Origin: Paenibacillaceae bacterium GAS479
GTDB lineage: Bacteria > Bacillota > Bacilli > Paenibacillales > Paenibacillaceae
Assembly: GCA_900105225.1 (NCBI GenBank)
Contig: LT629764.1
Span: forward strand, 632,098 to 696,097
Reading direction: 5' to 3'
Length of the DNA stretch: 64,000 bases
Position 1 is the first letter of the stretch, and every line of letters begins with the position of its first letter. A model generated the notes under the pieces. The model was not told the DNA's origin, did not search any database, and worked only from the letters and a program-made list of their open reading frames with translations. Made by a program: the position numbers and the translations under genes. Below are positions 43,583 through 51,573 of this stretch, piece after piece.

Positions 43583-43613
43583 GTAAGTACATGAACTAAA
43601 TGTGCGTACTTAC
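43583..43613. promoter_or_regulatory. Inverted-repeat operator candidate before the twin reductases
   Basis: GTAAGTAC (43583-43590) and GTACTTAC (43606-43613) form a perfect 8-bp inverted repeat with a 15-base spacer, extendable to ATG/TGC with one mismatch. It lies 67-97 bases upstream of the first reductase gene. HxlR/YodB-type regulators bind similar TAC-rich dyads, and an HxlR gene closes this cluster. Confidence 0.55.
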
Positions 43614-43679
43614 GCAATTCCTTGATACGGGTTACACTCGATTTCAGAAACAGATACTGAGTCAAGGAGGGAAACAAAA

Positions 43680-44222
43680 ATGAAAAAAACACTTGTTATC
43701 GTCACGCATCCTAACATTGACACATCCGTCGTCAATAAACGCTGGGTAGAAGAGCTGCGCAAATACCCGGAAAAATATACGGTTCATGAGCTTTACAAAG
43801 CCTATCCCGATGAAAAAATCGACGTAAAAAAAGAACAACAGCTGGTTGAGGAGTATGAAAATATTGTCCTGCAATTCCCTATGTATTGGGTAAGCTCCCC
43901 ACCGCTGCTTAAAAAATGGTTCGATGAAGTGTGGACCCATGGATGGGCCTACGGGTCGCAGGGACATGCATTTAAAAACAAAAAAGTCGCACTTGCCATA
44001 TCCTTAGGAGCACAAGAAACTGACTTTACCAAGGAAGTTTTAGGCCACGAGCTGGATGAGGTTCTGCTTCCCTTTAAAATGAATTTTGAATTCGTCGAGG
44101 CTGTTTATCTTCCTCCATTCACCTTCTATTCAGCTGAATACGCTATTGAAAAAAACCTTGACTTGTTGAACCAATTGGAGAGCAACGCTAGGGATTATAT
44201 TCAATTTCTGGATAAACTTTAA
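43680..44222 (+). CDS. Flavodoxin-like NAD(P)H oxidoreductase, copy 1
   Basis: A 180-residue protein of the KefF/NQO-like flavodoxin-fold family: VTHPNIDTSVVNKRWVEEL at the FMN-binding N-terminus, LQFPMYWVSSPPLLKKWFDEV, and THGWAYGSQG. These enzymes reduce quinones, azo or nitro compounds two electrons at a time. RBS AAGGAGG precedes the ATG. It is followed 18 bases later by a paralogue that is nearly identical over the first 50 residues. Confidence 0.92.
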   Translation: MKKTLVIVTHPNIDTSVVNKRWVEELRKYPEKYTVHELYKAYPDEKIDVKKEQQLVEEYENIVLQFPMYWVSSPPLLKKWFDEVWTHGWAYGSQGHAFKNKKVALAISLGAQETDFTKEVLGHELDEVLLPFKMNFEFVEAVYLPPFTFYSAEYAIEKNLDLLNQLESNARDYIQFLDKL

Positions 44223-44240
44223 TCCAAGGAGGAATTATTA

Positions 44241-44783
44241 ATGAAAACACTTGTTGTTGTCACGCATCCAAACATGGACACGTCCATCGTCAATAAGCGC
44301 TGGGTAGAAGAGCTCCGCAAATACCCGGAAAAATATACGGTACACGAGCTTTACAAAGCCTACCCCGATGGAAAGATCGACGTGGAAAAGGAACAACAGC
44401 TTATTGAAGCCCATGACAAGCTGGTCTTGCAGTTTCCCGTCTACTGGTGGAGTTCCCCGCCATTGCTTAAAAAATGGACCGACGAAGTATTTACACACGG
44501 ATGGGCATACGGATCGCAGGCCAAAGCATTAATAAACAAAAAAACGGCTCTGGCCGTAACAGCCGGCGGAACGGAGCATGATTTTAGCGTGGAAGGAAGC
44601 TTAGGAAAGACTCTTGATCAGTACTTGGTTCCCTTTGAAACGACTTTTTCATACTGCAAAGCTGATTACCGCTCTTTCTTCGCTTTTTATGGAGCTGAAC
44701 ACTATTTGGCAGGAAACAGCGACTTGCCGCTTCTATTAGACCGCAGCGCGCAGGGTTACGTTGAATTTTTGGACAAGCTTTAA
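44241..44783 (+). CDS. Flavodoxin-like NAD(P)H oxidoreductase, copy 2
   Basis: A 180-residue tandem paralogue of the preceding gene, sharing the HPNxDTSxVNKRWVEELRKY start and the THGWAYGSQ motif but diverging strongly after residue 100 (FSVEGSLGKTLDQYLVPFE). The catalytic region (PVYWWSSPPLLKKWTDEV) is closer to canonical quinone reductases than in copy 1. RBS AAGGAGG precedes the ATG. A bidirectional terminator follows. Confidence 0.93.
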   Translation: MKTLVVVTHPNMDTSIVNKRWVEELRKYPEKYTVHELYKAYPDGKIDVEKEQQLIEAHDKLVLQFPVYWWSSPPLLKKWTDEVFTHGWAYGSQAKALINKKTALAVTAGGTEHDFSVEGSLGKTLDQYLVPFETTFSYCKADYRSFFAFYGAEHYLAGNSDLPLLLDRSAQGYVEFLDKL

Positions 44784-44791
44784 TTTCACAA

Positions 44792-44831
44792 CAAAAGCAG
44801 CATTTCCATTAACGGAGATGCTGCTTTTTTC
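44792..44831. terminator. Bidirectional terminator between reductase and hxlR genes
   Basis: AAAAGCAGCAT and ATGCTGCTTTT pair around a short internal stem (TTCC/CGGA imperfect). A and T runs flank it, and the two genes are convergent. Confidence 0.85.
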
Positions 44832-44840
44832 TATGATTCG

Positions 44841-45215
44841 TTAAACCGGAAGCGGTTCTGTCTCTCCCTTGACGTCGGGCACGCCGTTCTTTTCTCCCCA
44901 ATTACACATCATATCCAGCACCGGAATAATCGATCGGCCCCGCTCGGTCAAGGTGTACTCCACCTTTGGGGGAATCTGCGGAAACTCCTCACGGCTAATG
45001 AGTCCATCCGCCTCCAGTTCTTTTAACATCATGCTTAACGATTTAAAGGATATGGTGCCCATTCCCCGCTGCAGCTCATTGAACCGCATAACCTTTTTTT
45101 CGAAAAGCCAGTACAGTATGGTCATCTTGAATTTACCGCTTATTACAGACAAGGTGTAGCCGAAGCTAGTATCCTTTTGATGAATGCCGGTTAGTTCGCA
45201 CATCTCATCACCCAT
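44841..45215 (-). CDS. HxlR-family regulator with N-terminal cysteine
   Basis: A 124-residue winged-helix protein: GYTLSVISGKFKMTILYWLF, MRFNELQRGMGTISFKSLSMMLKELEADGLI and VEYTLTERG are the HxlR signatures. Cys6 (MGDEMCELTG) matches the redox-sensing Cys6 of YodB/HypR-type regulators, which derepress quinone and azoreductases under diamide or quinone stress. AAAGGAGG seven bases before the ATG. Convergent location beside two reductase genes supports a shared function. Confidence 0.9.
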   Translation of the reverse strand: MGDEMCELTGIHQKDTSFGYTLSVISGKFKMTILYWLFEKKVMRFNELQRGMGTISFKSLSMMLKELEADGLISREEFPQIPPKVEYTLTERGRSIIPVLDMMCNWGEKNGVPDVKGETEPLPV

Positions 45216-45311
45216 GGAATTGCCTCCTTTTGAATATCCGACGGAAAAGTAAACGTGGACGCTCCCGAGCTCATGTCTCGCCGTCGCTGTAGTGGATAGG
45301 CCGCTATCGAG

Positions 45312-45422
45312 TTATCTTGATCCACTCGTAATGAACTCACTATACCATTTTGAAACGGCGAGCTCAAAACAGTCATGATCCGCCATCACCCGATCGATTT
45401 TCCCATCATGGAGGGGAGCTCC
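45312..45422 (-). pseudogene. C-terminal relic of a small gene, copy A
   Basis: The minus-strand frame ending at TAA 45312-45314 reads KIDRVMADHDCFELAV and SKWYSEF, with no start and a stop just upstream. The same peptide pattern (KVDRVMKDHDHFESVV, PKWYSGF) occurs in the small gene relic at 47093-47304. The two copies flank the BlaI/M56 pair. The family is not recognised. Confidence 0.6.
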
Positions 45423-45449
45423 TCATTTACGGCTTAAAATTACCACCCC

Positions 45450-45502
45450 TTGACAGTTCACTACATGACGTAGTAAATTGTTATCACTACGAATTGTAGT
45501 GA
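45450..45502 (+). promoter_or_regulatory. blaI promoter with two BlaI-type operators
   Basis: TTGACA (45450-45455) and TAAATT (45474-45479) make an 18-base-spaced promoter. Two dyads overlap it: ACTAC-ATGAC-GTAGT (45460-45474) and TCACTAC-GAATT-GTAGTGA (45484-45502). The TACTAC/GTAGTA form is that of BlaI/MecI operators, so the BlaI protein should repress its own operon. Confidence 0.82.
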
Positions 45503-45545
45503 ATAAACTCATTATGGACGCATAATGACGTACGAGGTGTTCACT

Positions 45546-45920
45546 GTGAACCAAGTTCAAAAGCTATCGGAAACTGAATTGGAATTAATGGAGGCAATTT
45601 GGGAATGTACGCCTCCGGTCACATCGACGGAATTGTTACGACTGTTTTCCCAAAAAGGGCGAGAATGGAAAGGGCAAACCATTTCCACCTTCTTATCACG
45701 ATTGGTGGATAAGGGAGCGCTCGCTGCTACACGTCATGGACGAACAAACCGTTATGTGCCTCTCATTTCGCCTGAAGACTACAAGCTCGCCGAAACCCAA
45801 CACGTTCTGGATGGGTTGTATAAAGGTTCGGTGAAAAACCTGATTTCGGCTTTATATGATGGCGACAAGTTGTCGGACAGCGATATCGCTGAAATCAAGC
45901 AATGGTTTTCAGAAAAGTAG
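45546..45920 (+). CDS. blaI: BlaI/MecI/CopY-family repressor
   Basis: A 124-residue winged-helix repressor: LSETELELMEAIWE, VTSTELLRLF, TISTFLSRLVDKGALAATRHGRTNRYVPL, and a C-terminal dimerisation helix with the cleavable-type region LYDGDKLSDSDIAEIKQWF. GAGGTG six bases before the GTG at 45546 is better than the upstream ATG without a ribosome site. It is the first gene of a pair with an M56 sensor protease (8-base gap). Two operators overlap its promoter. Confidence 0.92.
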   Translation: MNQVQKLSETELELMEAIWECTPPVTSTELLRLFSQKGREWKGQTISTFLSRLVDKGALAATRHGRTNRYVPLISPEDYKLAETQHVLDGLYKGSVKNLISALYDGDKLSDSDIAEIKQWFSEK

Positions 45921-45928
45921 GGCTAGAG

Positions 45929-47023
45929 ATGAAAACTCTCTTAGACTTTATTGTCTCTTCGTCTATTGCTGGAAGCATCGTTGTTCTATGCCTATTGTTG
46001 CTAAAGCCAATTGTCATGAAGCTGCCTGCAAGATGGAGCTACCGACTGACTAAATTAGCGGTAGGTCTATACCTTATTCCCATTGTTCCTTTTTTACAAC
46101 AACTATTAAATTCGATGTCCGACCAAAAAGCAGCCTATGCTGAACCTTCTTCCCCTCCTTGGTTACTAAGCACCCAGACGGGTAGTTTCTTATTAATCAT
46201 ATGGGTATTAGGAGCAGTTGGGTTCTCGACATGGCAGATCTACTGTTATATCAAATTCGCAAAAAATGTTCGCAGCACTTGGTTGCCAGTTCCGAAAGAT
46301 AACGAAGCCGTGCACTTACTAAATGAACTAAAGCAAAACTTGTCCATACCAAACAAAGTTCAAATTGCCTATAGTAAGGGTATTAGCAGTCCCATCTTAA
46401 TGGGAATACGTTCTCCCGCCATACTGTTACCTGCCGCACATTGTTTGCAGGCCAATTTGAAGCTGGTCCTTCATCATGAGCTGGTTCATTTGAAGCAAAA
46501 GGATTTATGGGTGAAATTGCTTGTATTAGTAGTCAGTGCTGTTCATTGGTTTAATCCCTTCGCCCACATAATTCGTAAAGAAATTGGGATATGGAGCGAA
46601 CTGGCCTGCGATGAAGAAGTCGTTAAAGACATGTCCTACAATGAGCGCAAACAGTACGGCGAAACCCTCTTAGCTGTCGTAGCCGAAAAAAATAAAACAT
46701 CCGTTCATTTTTGCGCTCCCTTATCGAGTAGTGGAAAACAATTAATGAGGAGGCTTAGCATGATGATGAATGTAAAAAAGGTAAAGAAAAAGTCTCTGCT
46801 AATTGCCACACTGACCGTTATGATTGTTAGTATAATTAGTGTTTCATCTTCGGCTTGGGCTATGAAATACGTCCCTCCCGTCGATGAAAATACACAGCAG
46901 CAACAACCACCTACGGATGATGCTGGCAAACTGGATATAAAAGATCAACAACCTCCTACTGATGAACGTGATCCAAACCATCAGCAGCCGCCTACAGATG
47001 AACGTGATCCAAATTATCAGTAA
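45929..47023 (+). CDS. BlaR1/MecR1-like M56 sensor protease without a PBP domain
   Basis: A 364-residue membrane protein: helices at about 8-26, 42-60 and 86-106, then the M56 domain with zinc motif HHELVHLKQKD (182-192, Glu184) and WSELACDEE (222-230) supplying the third ligand, then a helix at about 290-309. The extracellular tail is only about 55 residues of PPTD repeats (QQPPTDERDPNHQ), not the class D beta-lactamase sensor of BlaR1. The stop TAA at 47021 interrupts the next repeat: PPTDQK continues in frame to TAA 47042. It should sense an envelope signal and relieve BlaI repression. Confidence 0.9.
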   Translation: MKTLLDFIVSSSIAGSIVVLCLLLLKPIVMKLPARWSYRLTKLAVGLYLIPIVPFLQQLLNSMSDQKAAYAEPSSPPWLLSTQTGSFLLIIWVLGAVGFSTWQIYCYIKFAKNVRSTWLPVPKDNEAVHLLNELKQNLSIPNKVQIAYSKGISSPILMGIRSPAILLPAAHCLQANLKLVLHHELVHLKQKDLWVKLLVLVVSAVHWFNPFAHIIRKEIGIWSELACDEEVVKDMSYNERKQYGETLLAVVAEKNKTSVHFCAPLSSSGKQLMRRLSMMMNVKKVKKKSLLIATLTVMIVSIISVSSSAWAMKYVPPVDENTQQQQPPTDDAGKLDIKDQQPPTDERDPNHQQPPTDERDPNYQ

Positions 47024-47049
47024 CCACCTACAGATCAAAAATAATCTTA

Positions 47050-47088
47050 TGAAAAGAACTCCGCCTTTTTCAGGCGGTGTTCTGCTTT
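47050..47088 (+). terminator. Terminator of the blaI-M56 operon
   Basis: AGAACTCCGCC and GGCGGTGTTCT form a stem around TTTTTCA, followed by GCTTTATTT. It lies just after the second in-frame stop. Confidence 0.7.
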
Positions 47089-47092
47089 ATTT

Positions 47093-47304
47093 CTACATCA
47101 GCTTGAACCCGCTATACCATTTAGGCACAACTGACTCAAAATGATCATGGTCTTTCATAACTCTGTCGACTTTCTCCAGCATCGAATCTAATTCTTCCGG
47201 CTTCACTTTTCGCTTGAGTAACCTTTGTGAATTTGCTCAAGCTTGGAACATTGTTCGAACAAGGAATTGTGCTTGCACAGCTGTTTAAAAAGCTCCTTCA
47301 CCAT
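47093..47304 (-). pseudogene. Frameshifted small gene relic, copy B
   Basis: The minus strand encodes MVKELFKQLCKHNSLFEQ... (start near 47304) in one frame, then, after a one-base shift around 47205-47225, KVKPEELDSMLEKVDRVM and HFESVVPKWYSGFKLM to TAG 47093. Joined, this gives a helical protein of about 70 residues. The last 25 residues match the relic at 45312-45422. Both halves read as natural protein, so a recent frameshift is likelier than chance. It directly follows the TPR gene. Confidence 0.55.
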
Positions 47305-47320
47305 GCTCTGCCTGCTTTCA

Positions 47321-47836
47321 TTAATCTTGATTAGCGGTTTCATCAAGGTCTTCATTATAAGCAAGAATTCCGCGTTTAAAATACTGAAGTTTTTCATCCG
47401 TTGTAGATTCCATCAAATTAGTAATCAGCAATTCCACACTTTCCTTGTACTGCCCAGTATTGTACAGAGCCATGCTGAGAAACACTCGGATCGCCTTATT
47501 TTCCGGAAACTCCTCCCTGCCCCTGCGCAAGGTTTCAACTGACTTCTCGTAATGTCCCCAGTATCGGTAAGTACTCCCGAGCCCCATCAAGCATCTTTCG
47601 CGGTCAGCACCTGATAAGCCTAGTTCCAGTGCCTTTTCGTAAAAGGGAATCGCCTCTTTACCCAGCCCCGAATTGTCATGAACGATCCCGGTTTGGTAGT
47701 TGGTCTCTGCATCCTCTGGGTATTCGGATAGTAAGGTTAATAAATCCTCGCGAACTGCGGCTAACATCTCCTGATCCTGCTTGGCACGCCCTGCTTCTCG
47801 ACGTTCTATTAATTGATTTAGTCGTTCTCTATGCAT
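47321..47836 (-). CDS. Tetratricopeptide-repeat protein
   Basis: A 171-residue soluble protein with about three TPR units: DAETNYQTGIVHDNSGLGKEA, RCLMGLGSTYRYWGHYEKSV, and AIRVFLSMALYNTGQYKESV. AGAGGAGG eight bases before ATG 47836 gives the start. TPR repeats bind protein partners; none can be named. It lies between murE and the frameshifted relic and is read in the same direction as both. Confidence 0.88.
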   Translation of the reverse strand: MHRERLNQLIERREAGRAKQDQEMLAAVREDLLTLLSEYPEDAETNYQTGIVHDNSGLGKEAIPFYEKALELGLSGADRERCLMGLGSTYRYWGHYEKSVETLRRGREEFPENKAIRVFLSMALYNTGQYKESVELLITNLMESTTDEKLQYFKRGILAYNEDLDETANQD

Positions 47837-47884
47837 TGTATAGTCCTCCTCTAACATTGAAAATGTTCAAATGAAGCATTTCCA

Positions 47885-49381
47885 TCATTTGCTCTTCCTT
47901 TGGATGGCTTTCCTAGCTTCTTCCCTGTCATCAAACGGAATCGTTCTGTCTTTCATAATTTGGTAAGTTTCATGGCCTTTCCCTGCGATTATGACGATAT
48001 CATCTGAATTAGCCATGTTAATAGCGTTTTCTATCGCCTTGCCACGGTCCGCAATAAGCGTATACGATTCCGTCGTAGCTCCTGCTGTTATAAGTCCGCG
48101 CTCTACATCTTGTAAAATTCCAATCGGTTCCTCTGAACGAGGGTTATCCGATGTTACGATCACATAATCACTGTATTTGGCAGCTAACGCACCCATGATA
48201 GGCCGTTTGGTTCGGTCTCGATCTCCACCGCAGCCAAAAACAGTGATGATTCGCTGCTCTGCGAATTCACGTAGAGTAGAAAGTGCATTTTCCAGCCCGT
48301 CCGGCGTATGAGCGTAATCAGCCAGCACGAGATAATCCTGATTTTCATCAATTACTTCCATCCGACCGGCGACACTTTTCAGCTCTGCCAGCCCTTCCCG
48401 CACAATATCTAGAGATACTTGCTCAACAAGAGCAGCTCCGATAGCGGCAAGCGCATTGTAGACATTAAACTTCCCGATCATCGGAATCTCTATGGCCATA
48501 TCTCCTACAAAAGTAACTGCCATGAAGCTTGTACCCTTTGAGGTCAAACGAATGTCTTTTGCCATAATATCGGCCGAATGATTCACTCCATAAGTTATAA
48601 CCTGTGCGGAAGTTACTCCTTTGAAATACCCGCTCGCCTGATCATCAGCATTCAAAATGGCAAATTTTCGTTTAGAGGGATCGGCCGCAAATGAATTTCC
48701 GAGCCTGGAGAATAGTAGCCCTTTGGCAGCGAGATAACTTTCCATCGAACCATGATAGTCTAGATGATCCTGCGTTAAATTCGTAAATACAGCGGTTCGA
48801 AACTCACAGCCAATGACACGTCCCATATGCAAGCCTTGAGAAGAGGCTTCCATCACACAATAGTCGACCGAATGCTCTGTCATTCTTTTTAAATTGGCCT
48901 GCAGACGATGGGGATCTTGAGTGTTTATATCTGTTTCAAGCATGGTTGATCCGAGTTTGGTCCCGATATTTCCCATCAATCCAGTCTGATAGCCCGCATG
49001 AGCCAATATGGACTCGATCATGTAACTCGTTGTCGTTTTCCCGTTAGTACCGGTAACGCCAATCAACTTCAACTCCTGACTCGGATACCCATAAAAATGT
49101 GCAGAAAGAAGGGCCAAAGCATAGCGGGCATCGGGTACTTTGACAACCGGAACATCTGCGTCCACATCCCGCTCCACAATTAATGCGGCTGCGCCCGATT
49201 TTATAGCCCCATCAATATATTGGTGACGGTCCTCCTGCAATCCCGGAATCCCTGGAATACATACAAAAAGCTCGCCGGGCTGTAGTTGCTGCGAGTGAAT
49301 GCTTATCCCTGTTATTTCGACTTCTGCATCTCCGCTTAGGCTGGCAATAGTCAACTGATCGATAAGCTCTTTGAGTTGCAA
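47885..49381 (-). CDS. murE: UDP-MurNAc-tripeptide synthetase (MurE)
   Basis: A 498-residue Mur ligase with ATP loop VTGTNGKTTTS (109-119), the carbamylated-lysine region YLAAKGLLF, and DNPR (412-415), the signature for adding meso-diaminopimelate. It starts at TTG 49381 with AGGAGGG six bases upstream. murE normally sits in the division/cell-wall cluster; here it stands alone beside an envelope-sensing BlaI/M56 pair, so it may be a second copy. Whether a chromosomal murE exists elsewhere cannot be seen. Confidence 0.95.
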   Translation of the reverse strand: MQLKELIDQLTIASLSGDAEVEITGISIHSQQLQPGELFVCIPGIPGLQEDRHQYIDGAIKSGAAALIVERDVDADVPVVKVPDARYALALLSAHFYGYPSQELKLIGVTGTNGKTTTSYMIESILAHAGYQTGLMGNIGTKLGSTMLETDINTQDPHRLQANLKRMTEHSVDYCVMEASSQGLHMGRVIGCEFRTAVFTNLTQDHLDYHGSMESYLAAKGLLFSRLGNSFAADPSKRKFAILNADDQASGYFKGVTSAQVITYGVNHSADIMAKDIRLTSKGTSFMAVTFVGDMAIEIPMIGKFNVYNALAAIGAALVEQVSLDIVREGLAELKSVAGRMEVIDENQDYLVLADYAHTPDGLENALSTLREFAEQRIITVFGCGGDRDRTKRPIMGALAAKYSDYVIVTSDNPRSEEPIGILQDVERGLITAGATTESYTLIADRGKAIENAINMANSDDIVIIAGKGHETYQIMKDRTIPFDDREEARKAIQRKSK

Positions 49382-49483
49382 TTAAAGCCCTCCTACATCT
49401 TTAATCTATCCCGTTAACAGTTCGTGACAATTGGAATAATTTCCTTTCCACTTTAGTAATCTGCGATTTAGAATCTAAAACAA

Positions 49484-49508
49484 AGACCATCCCGCAAGGA
49501 TGACCGCC
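49484..49508 (-). terminator. Terminator after the 49542-50063 gene
   Basis: On the minus strand GGTCATCC and GGATGGTC pair (with G-T pairs) around TTGCG, followed by TTTGTTTTAG. Confidence 0.75.
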
Positions 49509-49541
49509 CACTTATAACTATTACTTGCTCCCGAGCTAAGC

Positions 49542-50063
49542 TTAGTTACTCGCTGAAATCGTCATTAATGGGTATTCAACGCCCCTGTCTGGTAATTTGA
49601 CATACTCTACAGTAGTACTGAGTGGTGCATTAATATTTAATGATTCAAAACGAGATTGACCAAGAATACCAACCCGATTAGCCATTACGACACTAAATGT
49701 ACCTATTACTTCACTATCCTGGGAAATCACATCGTAGTAAACGCTACATCTAGTTATAGCCAATGCAATAGTTGGTACTTCAACTGCAATTTCACCATGG
49801 GGATTGATCTCAAAAGGAGGCGTCGATTCAAAATACCCACTGATTCGGGTCAATCCAAGCGTAAAGTCATCCGTACTGTTAACAATGACAAATCGTTGTG
49901 TACCGAGTGACTGAGTACCAATACCGGACTCACTAGATTTACCTAAAACATTCGAAGTTTTAGAGAATGTGCGGACGACAATAACAAGCAATATAAAAAG
50001 AACGAGAACGAGCGCCTTGCTTGAATCTCTATAACTATTGCTTCTTCGAGGTTTATTTTTCAT
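49542..50063 (-). CDS. Membrane-anchored beta-rich protein, paralogue of 7706-8215
   Basis: A 173-residue protein with a basic start, a single helix (KALVLVLFILLVIVVRTFSK, about 16-35) and a polar, beta-strand-rich extracellular part. The helix and the VxTFS junction match the protein at 7706-8215, and both tails end in alternating hydrophobic strands (YVKLPDRGVEYPLMTISAS versus NEVTYQRLTIS). GGAGGAGG seven bases before the ATG. Function unknown; no lipobox, cell-wall sorting signal or catalytic motif is visible. Confidence 0.75.
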   Translation of the reverse strand: MKNKPRRSNSYRDSSKALVLVLFILLVIVVRTFSKTSNVLGKSSESGIGTQSLGTQRFVIVNSTDDFTLGLTRISGYFESTPPFEINPHGEIAVEVPTIALAITRCSVYYDVISQDSEVIGTFSVVMANRVGILGQSRFESLNINAPLSTTVEYVKLPDRGVEYPLMTISASN

Positions 50064-50248
50064 TTTTTTCCTCCTCCACTACTAAAAGATGATTCTTCTA
50101 TAAACATAGTATGTGGAAGGAAGGAGCACGAACTCTGGCAGTTGTCCCCGTATAATTGATAGGTTCCGCGACACGCCATACACTAATCCGCAGCGAAAGT
50201 ATAAACTTAAACCGTTAAAGAGCAGAGTAAGATTTATGTATATAGGCT

Positions 50249-50288
50249 TAAAAAAAGACCGCCCTCCACCTTGGAGAACGGCCTTTCG
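50249..50288 (-). terminator. Terminator after the Gfo/Idh/MocA gene
   Basis: On the minus strand AAGGCCGTTCTCC pairs with GGAGGGCGGTCTT, followed by TTTTTTAAG. Confidence 0.88.
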
Positions 50289-50321
50289 TGATGTAAGTCC
50301 GCAATGCGGACTGCAACGCTA

Positions 50322-51401
50322 TTAATCGAAGTAAACGGCTTTGCCTGATTTGGACGATTCGTAGATCGCTTCAAGAATCTCAGAAACGACAAGCGCTTGC
50401 TCCGGCGTAACGACTGGGTCCGTGTCATTGATTACCGCTTGAATCCAAGCGCGTGCTTCCAGCTCGCCCGGATCTTCGGAAGCACCTTCGTAGAAGGCAA
50501 CGCCGCCGCTGCTCAGCTCGATTTCCTTAACGTACAGCCGAGCATTCTCCTCGCCGTTGATGCGCAGGCCGCCCTTCATGTCAGCGCCAGCTTTGGTGCC
50601 GCTGAGGGATACTTTCGCCTCATCAACTTCAAGGGAGTTAAGCGCCCAGCTGGATTCCAGCACGATGGAAGCGCCGTTTTCCATGGTGATCATGGCAAAA
50701 GCAGAGTCCTCAACCGTAAACTTAGCCGGATCCCAAGGCCCCCAAGCGTTTGCGGCATTTTCCTTTTGGGACAGCTTATGGTAGGCACGACCGAGAACCG
50801 CCTTCGGCTTGTAGTTGTCCATCATCCACAGCGCCAGATCAAGCGCATGCGTACCGATGTCGATGAGCGGGCCTCCACCTTGTTTGTCCTCGTCGAGGAA
50901 CACGCCCCAAGTTGGAACAGCACGGCGACGAATAGCATGAGCCTTGGCAAAGTATACTTCGCCCAGCTCGTCGCGAACACAAGCATCCTTCAGGTAACGA
51001 GTATCACCACGGAAGCGGTTCTGGTAGCCAATCGTCAGCTTTTTGCCGGTACGCTTAGCTGCTTCCAGCATGCGGCGAGCGTCATCAGCTGTTTTGGCCA
51101 TAGGTTTTTCACACATGACATGTTTGCCGGCTTCAAGCGCAGCGATCGCGATGTCCGCATGGGAATCATTCGGTGTACAAACATGCACAACCGTGATCGA
51201 AGGATCGTTCAACAGATCGTGATAATTCTCATATACAGCTGCTTCTTCGGAACCGAACTTGCCCTTTGCTTCTTCAGCACGTTCGCGAACGATATCGCAG
51301 AACGCCACCATTTCTGCTTCTTTAACTTTGGCCAGAGATGGCATATGTTTACCGTTTGAAATACCGCCGCAGCCAATAATACCTACGCGTACCTTAGACA
51401 T
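50322..51401 (-). CDS. Gfo/Idh/MocA-family oxidoreductase
   Basis: A 359-residue dehydrogenase with a Rossmann start (VGIIGCGGISNGKHMPSL, 6-23), CTPNDSHADIAIAALEAGKHVMCEKP spanning the conserved EKP motif, and GGGPLIDIGTHALDLALW, where the Asp/His pair is catalytic. Substrates in this family are sugars, inositols or their derivatives; this one is not determined. AAGGAGG nine bases before ATG 51401. It is divergent from an AraC regulator, which probably controls it. Confidence 0.93.
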   Translation of the reverse strand: MSKVRVGIIGCGGISNGKHMPSLAKVKEAEMVAFCDIVRERAEEAKGKFGSEEAAVYENYHDLLNDPSITVVHVCTPNDSHADIAIAALEAGKHVMCEKPMAKTADDARRMLEAAKRTGKKLTIGYQNRFRGDTRYLKDACVRDELGEVYFAKAHAIRRRAVPTWGVFLDEDKQGGGPLIDIGTHALDLALWMMDNYKPKAVLGRAYHKLSQKENAANAWGPWDPAKFTVEDSAFAMITMENGASIVLESSWALNSLEVDEAKVSLSGTKAGADMKGGLRINGEENARLYVKEIELSSGGVAFYEGASEDPGELEARAWIQAVINDTDPVVTPEQALVVSEILEAIYESSKSGKAVYFD

Positions 51402-51573
51402 GTTTAAGTTCCTCCTTGGTTCCATATGAAGAGTTATTGTTGTTTTTAGGTTTTATAAGCTTGAAGCGGGATGCTACAAACACTAGAATAAGTATAAGAG
51501 AACCGAACTACAAAAATAAAGCTTCTTTGTAGTGCTGCTTTTATGCGATCTTGGTATATGGAGGCCCTCCCCT

